DNA of 64,000 bases from Vibrio splendidus (GCF_002873455.1 NZ_MCUN01000012.1:62001-126000), one strand, 5' to 3'. Counted from the stretch's first letter, positions 19,045 to 28,662 are shown. A program made the numbers and translations. Notes: generated from the sequence alone by a model not told the origin.

Positions 19045-19509
19045 CTATGGATTGATGTTCCAAAGTAACTCGCCTTTTTGTGTCTCAAGGTCGAATTCAA
19101 TGCAAGCCAAACCTGACGTCGGAAACATAGGTGGTGCCATGCCCGTTGCAAATTCCGCTGTTAAGTAGCCCACTAGAGGTAAATGAGACACAAATAAAAT
19201 GGTCTCTAGTTTTTCTACTTCTGCCATTGCTAAGGTCAAATCAAACACGTCGTCGGACATTCCATAAGGCGTAATATCATCACAGGTTTCTACTTTCTTT
19301 CCAGAAAACGCCTGAGAGATTTCTAACCACGTTTCTTGTGCCCTTAAATATGGGCTCACAAGCACTTTATCGAATTGACTAATCCCCTGCTCATTTGCAG
19401 CTTGAGCCACTGCAAGAGATGCCATTTTCCCGCGCTTGGTTAACGCTCGTTCTGCATCCGAGTCCGCAAAATGTTCTGCTTCACCGTGGCGCATTATGAA
19501 TATTTTCAT
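19045..19509 (-). CDS. sixA: SixA, phosphohistidine phosphatase
   Basis: 154-residue histidine-phosphatase-superfamily protein. The catalytic RHG motif is at the N-terminus (KIFIMRHGEAEH), with the second conserved His in FVSHLPLVGYL. SixA removes phosphate from His of ArcB-type or PTS-type (NPr) phosphotransfer domains. A good ribosome binding site (AGGA, 6 nt spacing) precedes the ATG. A 6-bp dyad ACGCTA-CT-TAGCGT lies 55 bp upstream of the start. Confidence 0.92.
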   Translation of the reverse strand: MKIFIMRHGEAEHFADSDAERALTKRGKMASLAVAQAANEQGISQFDKVLVSPYLRAQETWLEISQAFSGKKVETCDDITPYGMSDDVFDLTLAMAEVEKLETILFVSHLPLVGYLTAEFATGMAPPMFPTSGLACIEFDLETQKGELLWNINP

Positions 19510-19813
19510 GTTCAGTCCTGTCTACGTAACATTTCGAAAGTCGATATATCCCATATCAGCGATACGCTACTTAGCGTTTGGCTCTCAAACTAGAGAAACC
19601 GCAGTCTATATAAATAATTATATCAAGTCACTTGCTAAAGAGTTCGACTTTCTTAACAATCTTATTAAAAGAAAATAAATCACTGATAAAAATCGATAAA
19701 AATGATTTAGAAGTCGCCAAAAAGCTCTTCATATCCCAAAATGTGATCGCAAGGTTTGCACCTCAAATCATCGCGTACATAATTTAAAAACCACCTTCTC
19801 TGGAGATGCTTCT
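19510..19813. other. Intergenic region between sixA and the M16 peptidase gene
   Basis: AT-rich 304-bp gap between divergent genes, presumably holding both promoters. Only the dyad ACGCTA-CT-TAGCGT (19564-19577) and the ribosome binding site TGGAGA before the peptidase GTG stand out. No coding sequence was seen. Confidence 0.5.
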
Positions 19814-22591
19814 GTGCATTTAAGCCCTAATGATGAACATCAATACCGTTACGTAACCTTGGATAACGGATTGCGAGTACTGTTAGTTCACGATCAGAAC
19901 GCTCAAAAAGCTGCAGCCGCACTCGCCGTTAATGTCGGGCATTTTGATGACCCTACCGACCGAGAGGGTTTAGCGCACTACTTAGAGCATATGCTATTTT
20001 TGGGAACTGAAAAGTATCCAAAGGTCGGAGAGTTCCAAAGTTTTATCAGCCAACATGGCGGTAGCAACAATGCTTGGACCGGAACCGAACACACCTGCTT
20101 CTTTTTTGATGTTGAATTGAATGCCTTTGAAACCGCACTCGATCGCTTCAGCCAATTTTTCACAGCACCACTTTTTAACGAAGAAGCACTAGACAAAGAA
20201 CGCCAAGCCGTTGATTCAGAATACAAGATGAAACTCAACGACGACTCGCGACGCTTGTACCAAGTGACCAAAGAACTGGTGAATCACAATCACCCATTCT
20301 CGAAGTTTTCTGTCGGTAATATCGAGACGTTGGGTGACAGAAACGGTGAAACGATTCGACAAGAAATCTTGGCTTTCCACCAGCAACAATATTCAGCCGA
20401 TCTAATGACGCTGACACTGTCTGGCAATCAATCATTAGACGAAATGCAAAGCTGGGTTAAGGAGCGTTTTAGCTCGATTACCAATCACAAACTACAAGGT
20501 AAAAAGGTTGAAGTACCGATTGTTGGCGAATTAAGCACGGGTGTACAAGTACACGTTAAACCGATAAAAGAAGTACGCAAACTTATCTTAACTTTCCCGA
20601 TGCCAAGCATGGACGAGCACTACGGCGTTAAGCCATTATCATTCTTTGCACACCTTATCGGTTACGAAGGCGAAGGTAGCTTGATGATGCAGCTGAAAGA
20701 TAAAGGTTGGATTACCTCCCTCTCGGCAGGTGGCGGCGCAAGTGGCAGTAACTATCGTGACTTCACGATCAGTTGCTCATTGACCACCGAAGGTTTAACC
20801 AAAACCGATAACATCGTCCAAGCAGTATTTCAGTACATCAAATTAATTGAACAACAAGGCATCGAAGAGTGGCGTTATCTCGAAAAGCGCGCCGTTTTAG
20901 AGTCCGCATTCCGGTTTCAAGAGCCCTCAAGACCGCTCGATGTTGTCAGTCATCTTGTTATCAACATGCAGCACTATCAAGAGCAAGATGTGGTGTATGG
21001 CGATTACAAAATGTCGCACTTTGACGAAGAGTTACAACGCTCTTTGCTTCCCTACTTATCTGTCGACAACATGCGAGTCACCATCGTTGCTCAAGGCTTC
21101 GAATATGACAAAGAAGCAAAGTGGTATTTTACGCCCTACTCCGTTACGCCTTTTAGCTCAGAGCAGACCCAATGCTTTACGTGCATCAACCCCGGCTGGA
21201 TGTTTGAGCTGCCAAGTAAAAACCCATTTATTTGCTACGACTTAGACCCTGCTGAACTCGAAGGTGATGCTAAGCACCCACAACTGTTAGAAGAACTGGA
21301 TGGCTTTAAGTTATGGCACCTTCAAGACCATCAATTTCGAGTACCTAAAGGTGTGGTGTATATCGCTATCGACAGCCCACACTCAGTCGCCACCCCGAGA
21401 AACATCGTTAAAACACGCTTGTGTGTAGAGATGTTCTTGGACTCGCTTGAAAAAGATACGTATCAGGCTGAGATTGCGGGTATGGGCTACAACATGTATA
21501 CCCATCAGGGCGGTGTAACACTCACGCTTTCGGGATTCAGCGAAAAGCAACCACAGCTGCTCAATATGATCCTTGAGCGCTTCCAAGCACGCGACTTTAG
21601 TCCAACACGCTTTGAAACTATTAAGCATCAATTGCTCAGAAACTGGAATAATGCGTCGCAAGATCGTCCTATTTCTCAGCTGTTTAATGCGATGACTGGA
21701 ATTCTTCAGCCAAATAACCCGCCCTATTCCGTATTAATTGAAGCATTGGAAACGATTGAGGTCGATGAACTCTCTTCTTTTGTTCAAGCTATTTTGGCAG
21801 AACTGCATGTCGAAATGTTTGTGTATGGTGATTGGAAAAAAGCCGATGCACACAAGATGGCTGAAACGCTAAAAGATGCATTACGTGTTCAAGACCAAGC
21901 TTACGAAGAGTCACTACGCCCATTAATCATGTTGGGTGAAAATGGTAGCTTCCAACGCGAAGTCGTATGTAATCAAGATGATTCAGCCATCGTGGTTTAC
22001 TACCAATGTGCTGACATTTCACCTAAAAATATTGCGCTGTATTCATTGGCGAACCATTTGATGTCAGCCACCTTCTTCCATGAGATTCGTACCAAGCAGC
22101 AGCTAGGCTATATGGTCGGCACTGGCAATATGCCGTTGAACCGACACCCGGGTATTGTGTTATATGTGCAATCACCGAATGCTGCCCCAGCAGACTTGTT
22201 AGCCTCGATAGATGAATTCCTCAATGCCTTTTACATGGTGCTGTTGGAGCTTAATGACTATCAATGGCACAGTAGTAAACGCGGCCTCTGGAATCAGATT
22301 TCAACGCCAGATACCACCCTGCGTGGTCGCGCTCAACGCTTATGGGTTGCGATAGGCAATAAGGACTTGGAGTTCAATCAGAGAGAGCGTGTCTTAGAAG
22401 ACCTCAAAGGTCTAACACGCTCAGACATGATACGTTTTGTGGTCAGCCAACTTAAACCTCGCACGGCAAATCGTCTGATTATGCATGCGCACGGTAATGC
22501 TCATAATAAGGAACAGAAGTTGTCGGCAGGTGTGGAGATTGGCTCAATTGATGAGTTTCAGTTACGCCCTAAAGACTGTGATCTTGGCTAA
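19814..22591 (+). CDS. Insulinase-family (M16) zinc metallopeptidase
   Basis: 925-residue pitrilysin/insulysin-like peptidase. The inverted zinc motif HxxEH is present as HYLEHMLFLG near residues 56-65, with the downstream glutamate in ERQAVDSEYKMK. Three further M16 modules make up the full half-clam shell. There is no clear signal peptide, unlike E. coli protease III (PtrA), so it is probably cytoplasmic. The start is a GTG with TGGAGA about 8 nt upstream. Transcribed alone and closed by its own terminator. Confidence 0.9.
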   Translation: MHLSPNDEHQYRYVTLDNGLRVLLVHDQNAQKAAAALAVNVGHFDDPTDREGLAHYLEHMLFLGTEKYPKVGEFQSFISQHGGSNNAWTGTEHTCFFFDVELNAFETALDRFSQFFTAPLFNEEALDKERQAVDSEYKMKLNDDSRRLYQVTKELVNHNHPFSKFSVGNIETLGDRNGETIRQEILAFHQQQYSADLMTLTLSGNQSLDEMQSWVKERFSSITNHKLQGKKVEVPIVGELSTGVQVHVKPIKEVRKLILTFPMPSMDEHYGVKPLSFFAHLIGYEGEGSLMMQLKDKGWITSLSAGGGASGSNYRDFTISCSLTTEGLTKTDNIVQAVFQYIKLIEQQGIEEWRYLEKRAVLESAFRFQEPSRPLDVVSHLVINMQHYQEQDVVYGDYKMSHFDEELQRSLLPYLSVDNMRVTIVAQGFEYDKEAKWYFTPYSVTPFSSEQTQCFTCINPGWMFELPSKNPFICYDLDPAELEGDAKHPQLLEELDGFKLWHLQDHQFRVPKGVVYIAIDSPHSVATPRNIVKTRLCVEMFLDSLEKDTYQAEIAGMGYNMYTHQGGVTLTLSGFSEKQPQLLNMILERFQARDFSPTRFETIKHQLLRNWNNASQDRPISQLFNAMTGILQPNNPPYSVLIEALETIEVDELSSFVQAILAELHVEMFVYGDWKKADAHKMAETLKDALRVQDQAYEESLRPLIMLGENGSFQREVVCNQDDSAIVVYYQCADISPKNIALYSLANHLMSATFFHEIRTKQQLGYMVGTGNMPLNRHPGIVLYVQSPNAAPADLLASIDEFLNAFYMVLLELNDYQWHSSKRGLWNQISTPDTTLRGRAQRLWVAIGNKDLEFNQRERVLEDLKGLTRSDMIRFVVSQLKPRTANRLIMHAHGNAHNKEQKLSAGVEIGSIDEFQLRPKDCDLG

Positions 22592-22611
22592 TAAACTGCG
22601 ATAAAAATCAT

Positions 22612-22645
22612 AAGGTTGATGTGAAAGCATCAACCTTTTTTATTG
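22612..22645 (+). terminator. Terminator after the M16 peptidase gene
   Basis: AAGGTTGATG (22612-22621) pairs with CATCAACCTT (22628-22637), followed by a T-run. Confidence 0.88.
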
Positions 22646-22779
22646 GGTGAAGCACAAAAGCAGATCTCTCTTACGCTCCTTCGTCGCTTTGGGATATGAC
22701 GATGGGTTCGATTTACAACTAACATCGCGAGCTTACCCAACTTATTTCTCATTTCTCACAGCCAGCACACAACACTCTC

Positions 22780-22904
22780 TGCCATTATTCCCTAGATAGA
22801 GTGAAGGATTCAGTTGAGAACTTCTGCCACTTACATTCTCATTCAGTCGCACCAACCTCCCCTGTCATTCCCGAGAAAGAGGAACGATTGAGTAGGAATC
22901 TATA
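22780..22904. repeat. Two degenerate copies of a Vibrio-type dispersed intergenic repeat
   Basis: Two related stretches lie in direct orientation, at about 22780-22823 and 22863-22904. Both start like TGtCATTcCC and continue through GAG, GGA and ATTgAGt to GGAAtCT. They resemble the TGTCATTCCC...GGAATCT repeats scattered between genes in Vibrio chromosomes. No gene is visible in this 420-bp gap between the peptidase gene and fadJ. Confidence 0.5.
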
Positions 22905-22940
22905 TTGAGTAAATTAACTGACCATAAAAGCTACAGACAC

Positions 22941-22974
22941 AAAAAAAACCGCATCAGTTGCTTGATACGGGTTT
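22941..22974 (-). terminator. Terminator of the fadIJ operon
   Basis: Bulged hairpin AAACC-GCATCA / TGATACGGGTTT. On the minus strand it is followed by a run of eight T, 38 bp after the fadJ stop. Confidence 0.8.
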
Positions 22975-23011
22975 GATAATCAATGTGCTAAAACGTTACT
23001 TGCAGAGAGCG

Positions 23012-25228
23012 TTACTTATAAAAAGATTCGCCCAATCCAGCACGTGTCAGCAGGCCATCACAGGGCGCAAAACGATCACCGTATTTCGTAGCAAAGTCGT
23101 TCATCATTTCAACCAGAGACTTAATGCCAACTTGATCCATGTAGCGGAAAGGACCACCTAAGAATGGAGGAAAACCGATGCCGAAAATAGCACCAATATC
23201 GCCATCACGAGGGCTGCGGATAATACCATCATCTAGACAACGAACCGCTTCGTTGAGCATAGGAAGCACACAGCGCATTGCGATATCGTTATCACTCAAC
23301 TTAGGGTCCGGTTGCAGTTTAAGCAGCTTGTAAACTGACTTATCGACTTCCTTCTTCTTACCCTTATAGGTGTAGAAACCTTTGCCACTCTTACGGCCTT
23401 TACGGTTGTCATTCAAAAGAATATCGAACACATCAGGACCTTGGAAACGGTCGCCAAGCTCATTCACTAAAATTGGAATAATCTTCGCGCCAATATCAAC
23501 ACCCACCTCGTCTAACAAAGTAATTGGGCCAACCGGGAAGCCGAAATCAAGTAACACGCTATCGAGCTTCTCAATAGGTTCATTCGCTAGCAATAAATGC
23601 GCAGCTTCGTTCATGTAAGGCGCAAGAATACGGTTAACATAGAAGCCCGCCGTATCTTTAACAACAATCGGGGTTTTGCCTTGCTTCTTCGCAAATGCAA
23701 CAACTGTCGAAATCGTCTCTTCTGACGTTGTTTCATGAGGAATAACTTCAACCAATGGCATTTTATCTGCAGGGCTGAAATAGTGAAGACCTACCACGTT
23801 TTCTGGTCGCTGTGCCTTCTCTGCAATCTTATGGATTGGCAGTGAAGAAGTGTTCGTCGCAAAAATCGTCTCTGGCTTCGCATTGGCTTCAATATCGGCA
23901 ATCATCGATTGCTTAAGATCGAGGTCTTCAAAGACCGCTTCAATTACTACATCTGTGTGATTAAAGCTCGTAAAGTCGATACCACCAGAAAGCTGAAGCA
24001 TCTTACTTTCCAGACCAGCTTTAGTCAGAATGCGACGCTTACGCTGCTTATCGAACAACTTAAAGTTATAGTTTAGCGCGTTCAGTACACCTTCATTCGA
24101 TACGTCTTTAATACGAACCGGAACCTTAGCTTTTGCAACGCTTACATGGCTAATGCCAGCGCCCATTAGACCGCCGCCCAGCACACCAACACGCTTAACC
24201 GCTTTAGGTTCTGCATCTGCACCGTGCTCTTTTTTCATTTCAGTAGTAGCAAAGAAAATAGAACGAAGGGCTTTAGATTCAGCTGTCATCACCAGTTCAG
24301 AGAAACGCTTCGCTTCGTACTGAAGGCCTTTATCAAATCCATTCTCTAAGCCATAGCGAATCACATCTAGAATTGCATCCGCAGCCGGGTAATTACCGCG
24401 AGTTTTTTGATTAGTCTTTTTCGCTGCTTGTTCGAAAATCACTTTACGGCCAAGGCCATTGCGTGAAATCAGTTTCTCTTTGGTCGAAGCTTGGTTTTTA
24501 GACGCCAAACGCTTACCTTTTTTACCGCCTGAGTTCTTTTCAACAAAGCTCTTAGCGACTTCAAGCAAGATAGTTTCTGGCACACAAGCATCGACAACAC
24601 CGAGCGATTTCGCTTTCTTAGCACGCAACTGCTTACCCGTAAGAATAAGGTCAAGAGAAGGCAGCAAACCGATAAGGCGAGGAAGACGCTGTGTACCACC
24701 AGAGCCTGGTAACAAGCCGAGCTGAACCTCAGGTAAGCCAAGACGAGTCTTGTCTGAGTCGGTACATACACGATAATCACATGCAAGGGCGAGTTCTAGC
24801 CCCCCACCTAAACAAGGCCCGTGAATCGCTGCGACTACGGGATATGGAAGATCTGACAGTGTTTGGAACATCTCCTGCCCTTGACGAGCGAGAGACTGTG
24901 CTTCGTCAGCGCTTTTACATGCATCAAGCATTCGAACGTCAGCACCTGCGATAAAATTATCTGGCTTTAGTGAATGAACGATTAAGCCCTTAACTCGGCT
25001 TTGCTTTTCTTTTAACTGCTCGAAGATGGCTTTCATTTCTTCAGCAAAAGCCGCTTGCAGCGTGTTCATTTTCTCGTTTGGCACATCAATCGCGAGCCAT
25101 GCAATATCTTGTTCATCGATATTAAGAGAGAACGCCGTTGCTTTGTTATTTGTAGAATCCGTCACTGGTGTTGAACCTGATTTGGTGACTGCTTCTTTTT
25201 TTGTTGTTGCATCAAGAGTCGTAGACAT
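23012..25228 (-). CDS. fadJ: FadJ, fatty acid oxidation complex alpha subunit
   Basis: Multifunctional enoyl-CoA hydratase / 3-hydroxyacyl-CoA dehydrogenase of beta-oxidation, anaerobic-type partner of FadI, 738 residues from the chosen start. The N-terminal crotonase domain shows [18 protein letters not shown] and [20 protein letters not shown]. The dehydrogenase domain opens with the NAD-binding [13 protein letters not shown] and keeps [17 protein letters not shown]. The ATG at 25228 overlaps the fadI stop by one base (TAATG type), indicating translational coupling; a longer frame would run into fadI. Confidence 0.94.
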   Translation of the reverse strand: MSTTLDATTKKEAVTKSGSTPVTDSTNNKATAFSLNIDEQDIAWLAIDVPNEKMNTLQAAFAEEMKAIFEQLKEKQSRVKGLIVHSLKPDNFIAGADVRMLDACKSADEAQSLARQGQEMFQTLSDLPYPVVAAIHGPCLGGGLELALACDYRVCTDSDKTRLGLPEVQLGLLPGSGGTQRLPRLIGLLPSLDLILTGKQLRAKKAKSLGVVDACVPETILLEVAKSFVEKNSGGKKGKRLASKNQASTKEKLISRNGLGRKVIFEQAAKKTNQKTRGNYPAADAILDVIRYGLENGFDKGLQYEAKRFSELVMTAESKALRSIFFATTEMKKEHGADAEPKAVKRVGVLGGGLMGAGISHVSVAKAKVPVRIKDVSNEGVLNALNYNFKLFDKQRKRRILTKAGLESKMLQLSGGIDFTSFNHTDVVIEAVFEDLDLKQSMIADIEANAKPETIFATNTSSLPIHKIAEKAQRPENVVGLHYFSPADKMPLVEVIPHETTSEETISTVVAFAKKQGKTPIVVKDTAGFYVNRILAPYMNEAAHLLLANEPIEKLDSVLLDFGFPVGPITLLDEVGVDIGAKIIPILVNELGDRFQGPDVFDILLNDNRKGRKSGKGFYTYKGKKKEVDKSVYKLLKLQPDPKLSDNDIAMRCVLPMLNEAVRCLDDGIIRSPRDGDIGAIFGIGFPPFLGGPFRYMDQVGIKSLVEMMNDFATKYGDRFAPCDGLLTRAGLGESFYK

Positions 25229-26535
25229 TATTCTACCTCCAAGATCATTGCTGCACCCAAACCACCAGCTGCACAAGCGGTATTCAGTGCTAAGCCGCCA
25301 CCGCGACGTTTCAACTCACGTAATGTTTGAGTCATCATTCGTGCGCCAGTCGCTGCAAACGGGTGTCCGTAAGCAATTGAACTACCAAGCACGTTAAACT
25401 TATCCATATCAATCTCACCGATCGCTTTATCTCGGCCAAGATTCTTCTGAGCAAATTCATCGCTTGCAAACATTTTGACGTTAGCCAGTACTTGAGCGGC
25501 AAATGCTTCATGCATCTCAATAAGCGCCAGATCAGACAGTTCTAGACCTGTATTCTTTAATACCTGTGAGGTCGCGTAAGTTGGCCCCATCAACATATCG
25601 GTTTCAACACCAATCGCTGAAAATGCATATCCGCGGATATAACCCAACACTTCTAAACCTAGTTCTTTCGCTTTGCCTTCGCGCATCAACATCACCGCTG
25701 CACCACCATCAGTAAGAGGCGTTGCATTGGCGGCCGTGACACTGCCGTACTTTCTATCGAATGCAGGGCGTAATTTAGCGTAACCTTCAACCGTTGAATC
25801 ATGGCGAATGTTGTTATCTTCCGCTAAGTATTTTTTATAAGGTGCTGGAAAAGCCGTCATCACTTCATCTTTTATTTTCCCTTCTTTCCATGCTTGAGAA
25901 GCCAAAGAGTGAGAACGGTGCGCGAGTGCATCTTGTTCTAGACGAGTGATACCATGAGTTTTTGCCATCTGCTCGGCGGTTTGACCCATTGAAAGGCCCG
26001 TCGAATATTCAGCAACAGCCGGTGGCACAGGCATAAGGTCTTTAACGGATAACGTTTTTAATATCTTGAGCTTTTGGCCCAACGTTTTCGTTTTACTCAA
26101 TGCCAATAAATTCGCAGCCAACTTCTTAGAAACACCGATAGGCAATACAGAAGAGGAATCAGCGCCACCAGCAATACCAACATCGATTGTGCCAGCCATA
26201 ATACTCTCGGCCACATTGACGGCAGCTTGAAAACTAGTCGCACATGCTCGTGTCACACTGTAGGCATCGGTATTGATGTCCATGCCAGTGCCAAGCACAA
26301 TTTCACGTGCGATGTTTGGCGCTTCTGGCATCTGTACCACTTGACCGAACACAACTTGTTCGATAAGCGCAGGATCGACATCCGTTCTTGCAAGCATTTC
26401 GCTCACAACCATTTTGCCTAGGTCAACCGCAGGCACTTGGCTAAATTCTGTGCTCTGACGAGCGAATGGGGTTCGTAATCCAGCGACAACGGCAACACGT
26501 TCTCCAGAACGAGTTTTGACTTCCTGTTTGCCCAT
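25228..26535 (-). CDS. fadI: FadI, 3-ketoacyl-CoA thiolase
   Basis: 435-residue beta subunit of the fatty acid oxidation complex; it cleaves 3-ketoacyl-CoA to acetyl-CoA and a shortened acyl-CoA. The nucleophile Cys98 sits in [10 protein letters not shown], the catalytic His in EMHEAFAAQ, and the second Cys in [12 protein letters not shown] near the C-terminus. The ATG has a GGAG ribosome binding site. A FadR-like operator lies 18-34 bp upstream of the start, so repression relieved by long-chain acyl-CoA is expected. Confidence 0.95.
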   Translation of the reverse strand: MGKQEVKTRSGERVAVVAGLRTPFARQSTEFSQVPAVDLGKMVVSEMLARTDVDPALIEQVVFGQVVQMPEAPNIAREIVLGTGMDINTDAYSVTRACATSFQAAVNVAESIMAGTIDVGIAGGADSSSVLPIGVSKKLAANLLALSKTKTLGQKLKILKTLSVKDLMPVPPAVAEYSTGLSMGQTAEQMAKTHGITRLEQDALAHRSHSLASQAWKEGKIKDEVMTAFPAPYKKYLAEDNNIRHDSTVEGYAKLRPAFDRKYGSVTAANATPLTDGGAAVMLMREGKAKELGLEVLGYIRGYAFSAIGVETDMLMGPTYATSQVLKNTGLELSDLALIEMHEAFAAQVLANVKMFASDEFAQKNLGRDKAIGEIDMDKFNVLGSSIAYGHPFAATGARMMTQTLRELKRRGGGLALNTACAAGGLGAAMILEVE

Positions 26536-26552
26536 GGTTTCTCCTTAAAGTT

Positions 26553-26569
26553 AAGAGGTCTGACCTGAA
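26553..26569. promoter_or_regulatory. FadR-type operator upstream of fadI
   Basis: The core GGTCTGACC inside the perfect dyad AGGTC-T-GACCT (26556-26566) matches the invariant centre of the FadR consensus AACTGGTCNGACCAGTT. It is positioned just before fadIJ, a known kind of FadR target. Confidence 0.75.
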
Positions 26570-26751
26570 CCATTGTAAAGAAGTTGTTAATTAAATCAAA
26601 CGAGCGTTTAAATAAACGTGATACGAGTATCTCACTGTTTGAAAATTTAACTGCACATTCAGGCGAACCTTTTGGGGTGAAAGGTTGTCCTAAGAGACTA
26701 AACTATTGTGAGTGGATACTGTTATTGCTATGTGAGATGTGATTTCTTGAG

Positions 26752-26782
26752 GCAAAAAAAAACCACACAAAGCTGTGTGGTC
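26752..26782 (-). terminator. Terminator of the candidate small RNA
   Basis: ACCACACA and TGTGTGGT form an 8-bp perfect stem (26762-26781), followed on the minus strand by nine T. It lies about 215 bp upstream of fadI, with no gene between. Confidence 0.88.
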
Positions 26783-26918
26783 GGAATGTATATAAAGCAA
26801 TTAACTTAACGCCAATTGAAATAATCAGTTTCCTGATTAGGAGAAAGTAAAGTCAGCCTTCAAAAGGAAGTGTCGTCTTGCTCAACATGCTAGCCACGAA
26901 TGACTAACTAGACGACAG
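26754..26918 (-). ncRNA. Candidate structured small RNA upstream of fadI
   Basis: About 165 nt, minus strand, no ORF. After a possible -10 (TATAGT on the minus strand, 26924-26929) the predicted RNA shows three hairpins. The first is an 8-bp stem GTTAGTCA/TGGCTAGC with a TTCG tetraloop, nested in an outer stem GTCGTCT/AGACGAC. The second is CTTC/GAAG with a pyrimidine loop. The third is AATCAG/CTGATT capped by GAAA. The RNA ends in the terminator ACCACACA-GCTT-TGTGTGGT followed by nine T. No clear -35 was found. It matches no RNA I recognise (not Spot 42, RyhB, GcvB, CsrB, Qrr or 6S). Confidence 0.65.
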
Positions 26919-27040
26919 GGTGTACTATAGCTTGTTCGAAGCCTGAGATTTTGAAGTAGATCAATTTTCATTGTGATTTTACGATTTCCAGTAAATCACC
27001 AGCTCTAAAAGCAAAACACAATATAAAAACAAAGCACAAC

Positions 27041-27059
27041 GTATAGAAGACAGCTATAC
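27041..27059. promoter_or_regulatory. Dyad upstream of the ECF sigma gene
   Basis: GTATAG-N7-CTATAC, perfect 6-bp arms, 24 bp before the chosen sigma factor start. The right arm could also be part of a -10 (TATACA). The role is unknown; it may be an operator or a leader hairpin. Confidence 0.35.
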
Positions 27060-27082
27060 ACAGAGCAATTATGGAGGCTCGT

Positions 27083-27646
27083 GTGTCGATAATAAAAATG
27101 TTTGGAAAGAAAACTGCCAAGCGTCCGGTCAACTCTGATATGGACAAACAAAGAAAATATGAAGCACTCGTGCGTGCCTATCATCGTGACCTCTTTCGCT
27201 ATGCCTATTGGCTATGCAAAGACAAAACCATTGCCGAAGACCTAGTGCAAGAAACTTGCCTTCGTGCATGGAAGTCACTCGATAGCCTTCAAGATGAAAA
27301 AGCCGCTAAATCTTGGCTGATTACCATCTTGCGACGCGAGAATGCTCGACGTTTTGAACGCAAACAGTTTGATCTGGTTGATATCGACGATCATGGTAAT
27401 GATGCTAGTGTCAGCGATGACCCGCACCATCAACATCTGTGGTTGCAAGCTCAGATCATGAAACTTGAAGTTGATTACCGTGAACCACTCTTCCTACAAG
27501 TCATTGGTGGATTTAGTGGTGAAGAGATTGCCGATATTCTCAATCTCAACAAAAACACAGTAATGACACGTTTATTCAGAGCTCGAAACCAGTTGAAAGA
27601 GATGCTGGATACAGAAGAGGCAGAGAGGGGGCAACATAATGGATGA
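27083..27646 (+). CDS. ECF-type sigma-70 family RNA polymerase sigma factor
   Basis: About 187 residues. Region 2 is seen as YHRDLFRYAYWLCKDKTIAEDLVQETCLRAW, and region 4 near the C-terminus as a helix-turn-helix (GFSGEEIADILNLNKNTVMTRLFRAR). An in-frame ATG exists at 27071, but it overlaps a GGAGG ribosome binding site ideally placed (5-nt spacer) for the GTG at 27083, which I chose. The stop overlaps the next gene by 8 nt, the usual sigma/anti-sigma coupling. It directs RNA polymerase to a small regulon; the neighbouring fadL genes are obvious candidates, but that is inference. Confidence 0.88.
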   Translation: MSIIKMFGKKTAKRPVNSDMDKQRKYEALVRAYHRDLFRYAYWLCKDKTIAEDLVQETCLRAWKSLDSLQDEKAAKSWLITILRRENARRFERKQFDLVDIDDHGNDASVSDDPHHQHLWLQAQIMKLEVDYREPLFLQVIGGFSGEEIADILNLNKNTVMTRLFRARNQLKEMLDTEEAERGQHNG

Positions 27647-28367
27647 TTTGGAATTTCGTCGTCGTGTATTGTCGGAACCTAAGCAACGCACACAAGATAT
27701 TATTGATGCTGCAACAAACAGTGAAACCAATAGTAACTTCTTAGACGATGTATTATCGCTTGATAAGCAGATCCATTCAGCGATGAATGTAGATGTGCCA
27801 GACGATCTTGCTGATCGCATTCTGTTCAATCAGACCTCAAGCGAAGAACGCAAAGTCGTAAGACCTACTTTTGCTAGACGAGCTATGGCGATGGCAGCTT
27901 CAGTCGCATTCGTTGCAGGTTTGCTTGTTGGGCAGGTTAATTGGGGAAACGCACTGGTTGCCCCAGCTCAGGCAAGTTTGGTCGATACCGCGATGAAACA
28001 TTTTGTTGAAGAAAAAAGTTTTGTTAGTTCAATCGACGAACAAGTTACATCGCAACAGATCAACGCAAAAATGAATCCATTTGCTTATCAGTTTGATGAA
28101 GCATTCCCTTATCATGTGTATTATCTGAACCATTGTGGTTTTGGTAAATCCAACGCAATGCACATGGTTTTCCAAGGTGAAAAAGGTAAGGTCACTTTGT
28201 TTTTGACTGGAATCCCGACAGACAAACCTGTCGACTTTGATGAAAAAGGCATGTCAGGCTCAGTAACACCGATTGACAATAGTAGCTTGATCCTTGTTGG
28301 TGAAGATGGAGAAGATATTTCTAAGATCGCCGAAAAGCTAACAAAAATCATCAAACCAATGAGCTAA
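27639..28367 (+). CDS. DUF3379-family membrane protein, probable anti-sigma factor
   Basis: 242 residues: an N-terminal cytoplasmic part of about 80 residues, one membrane helix at about 82-100 (MAMAASVAFVAGLLVGQV) and a periplasmic domain of about 140 residues. The topology is that of an anti-sigma factor, and the gene overlaps the ECF sigma gene by 8 nt. The periplasmic domain holds a single Cys (LNHCGFGKSN). The family is known only as a domain of unknown function, so the anti-sigma role is inferred from topology and coupling. A terminator follows. Confidence 0.78.
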   Translation: MDDLEFRRRVLSEPKQRTQDIIDAATNSETNSNFLDDVLSLDKQIHSAMNVDVPDDLADRILFNQTSSEERKVVRPTFARRAMAMAASVAFVAGLLVGQVNWGNALVAPAQASLVDTAMKHFVEEKSFVSSIDEQVTSQQINAKMNPFAYQFDEAFPYHVYYLNHCGFGKSNAMHMVFQGEKGKVTLFLTGIPTDKPVDFDEKGMSGSVTPIDNSSLILVGEDGEDISKIAEKLTKIIKPMS

Positions 28368-28394
28368 TTCGCTCAAAAAGCCCCGTAACAAAAG

Positions 28395-28432
28395 GCCCAG
28401 CAAGTATACCACTGATATTGCTGGGCTTTGTT
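28395..28432 (+). terminator. Terminator after the ECF sigma/DUF3379 pair
   Basis: GCCCAGCAA (28395-28403) and TTGCTGGGC (28418-28426) form a 9-bp stem with a 14-nt loop, then TTTGTTT. Confidence 0.8.
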
Positions 28433-28556
28433 TATGCAAATCAATAAAATCATTCATAAAATAAATACCTCTAGAGTTAAAACTCTAAAAAATGGCATTT
28501 ATCACCATTTCCGTGCCAGATAGGCGTCATTTCCATAATTTTATACTCATTTTTCC

Positions 28557-28573
28557 CAATGGTCGGATTTGTA
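28557..28573. promoter_or_regulatory. Possible FadR-like site upstream of the first fadL
   Basis: CAATGGTCGGATTTGTA keeps one full FadR half (TGGTCNGA) but a poor second half, about 11 of 16 consensus positions by eye. It lies about 90 bp before a fadL gene, which is a normal FadR target. Confidence 0.35.
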
Positions 28574-28604
28574 TATCGTATACTTGCGAATAGGATCAGC
28601 CACC

Positions 28605-28620
28605 TTGAGCAATTGCTCAA
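28605..28620. promoter_or_regulatory. Perfect 16-bp palindrome upstream of the first fadL
   Basis: TTGAGCAATTGCTCAA is self-complementary and lies 43 bp before the fadL start. It could be an operator, or part of a leader structure with the following CGCC/GGCG hairpin (near 28627-28641) that sits just before the ribosome binding site. Confidence 0.4.
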
Positions 28621-28662
28621 ATTAATCGCCCTGTAGAGGCGGATATATAAAGGAATAAATGA

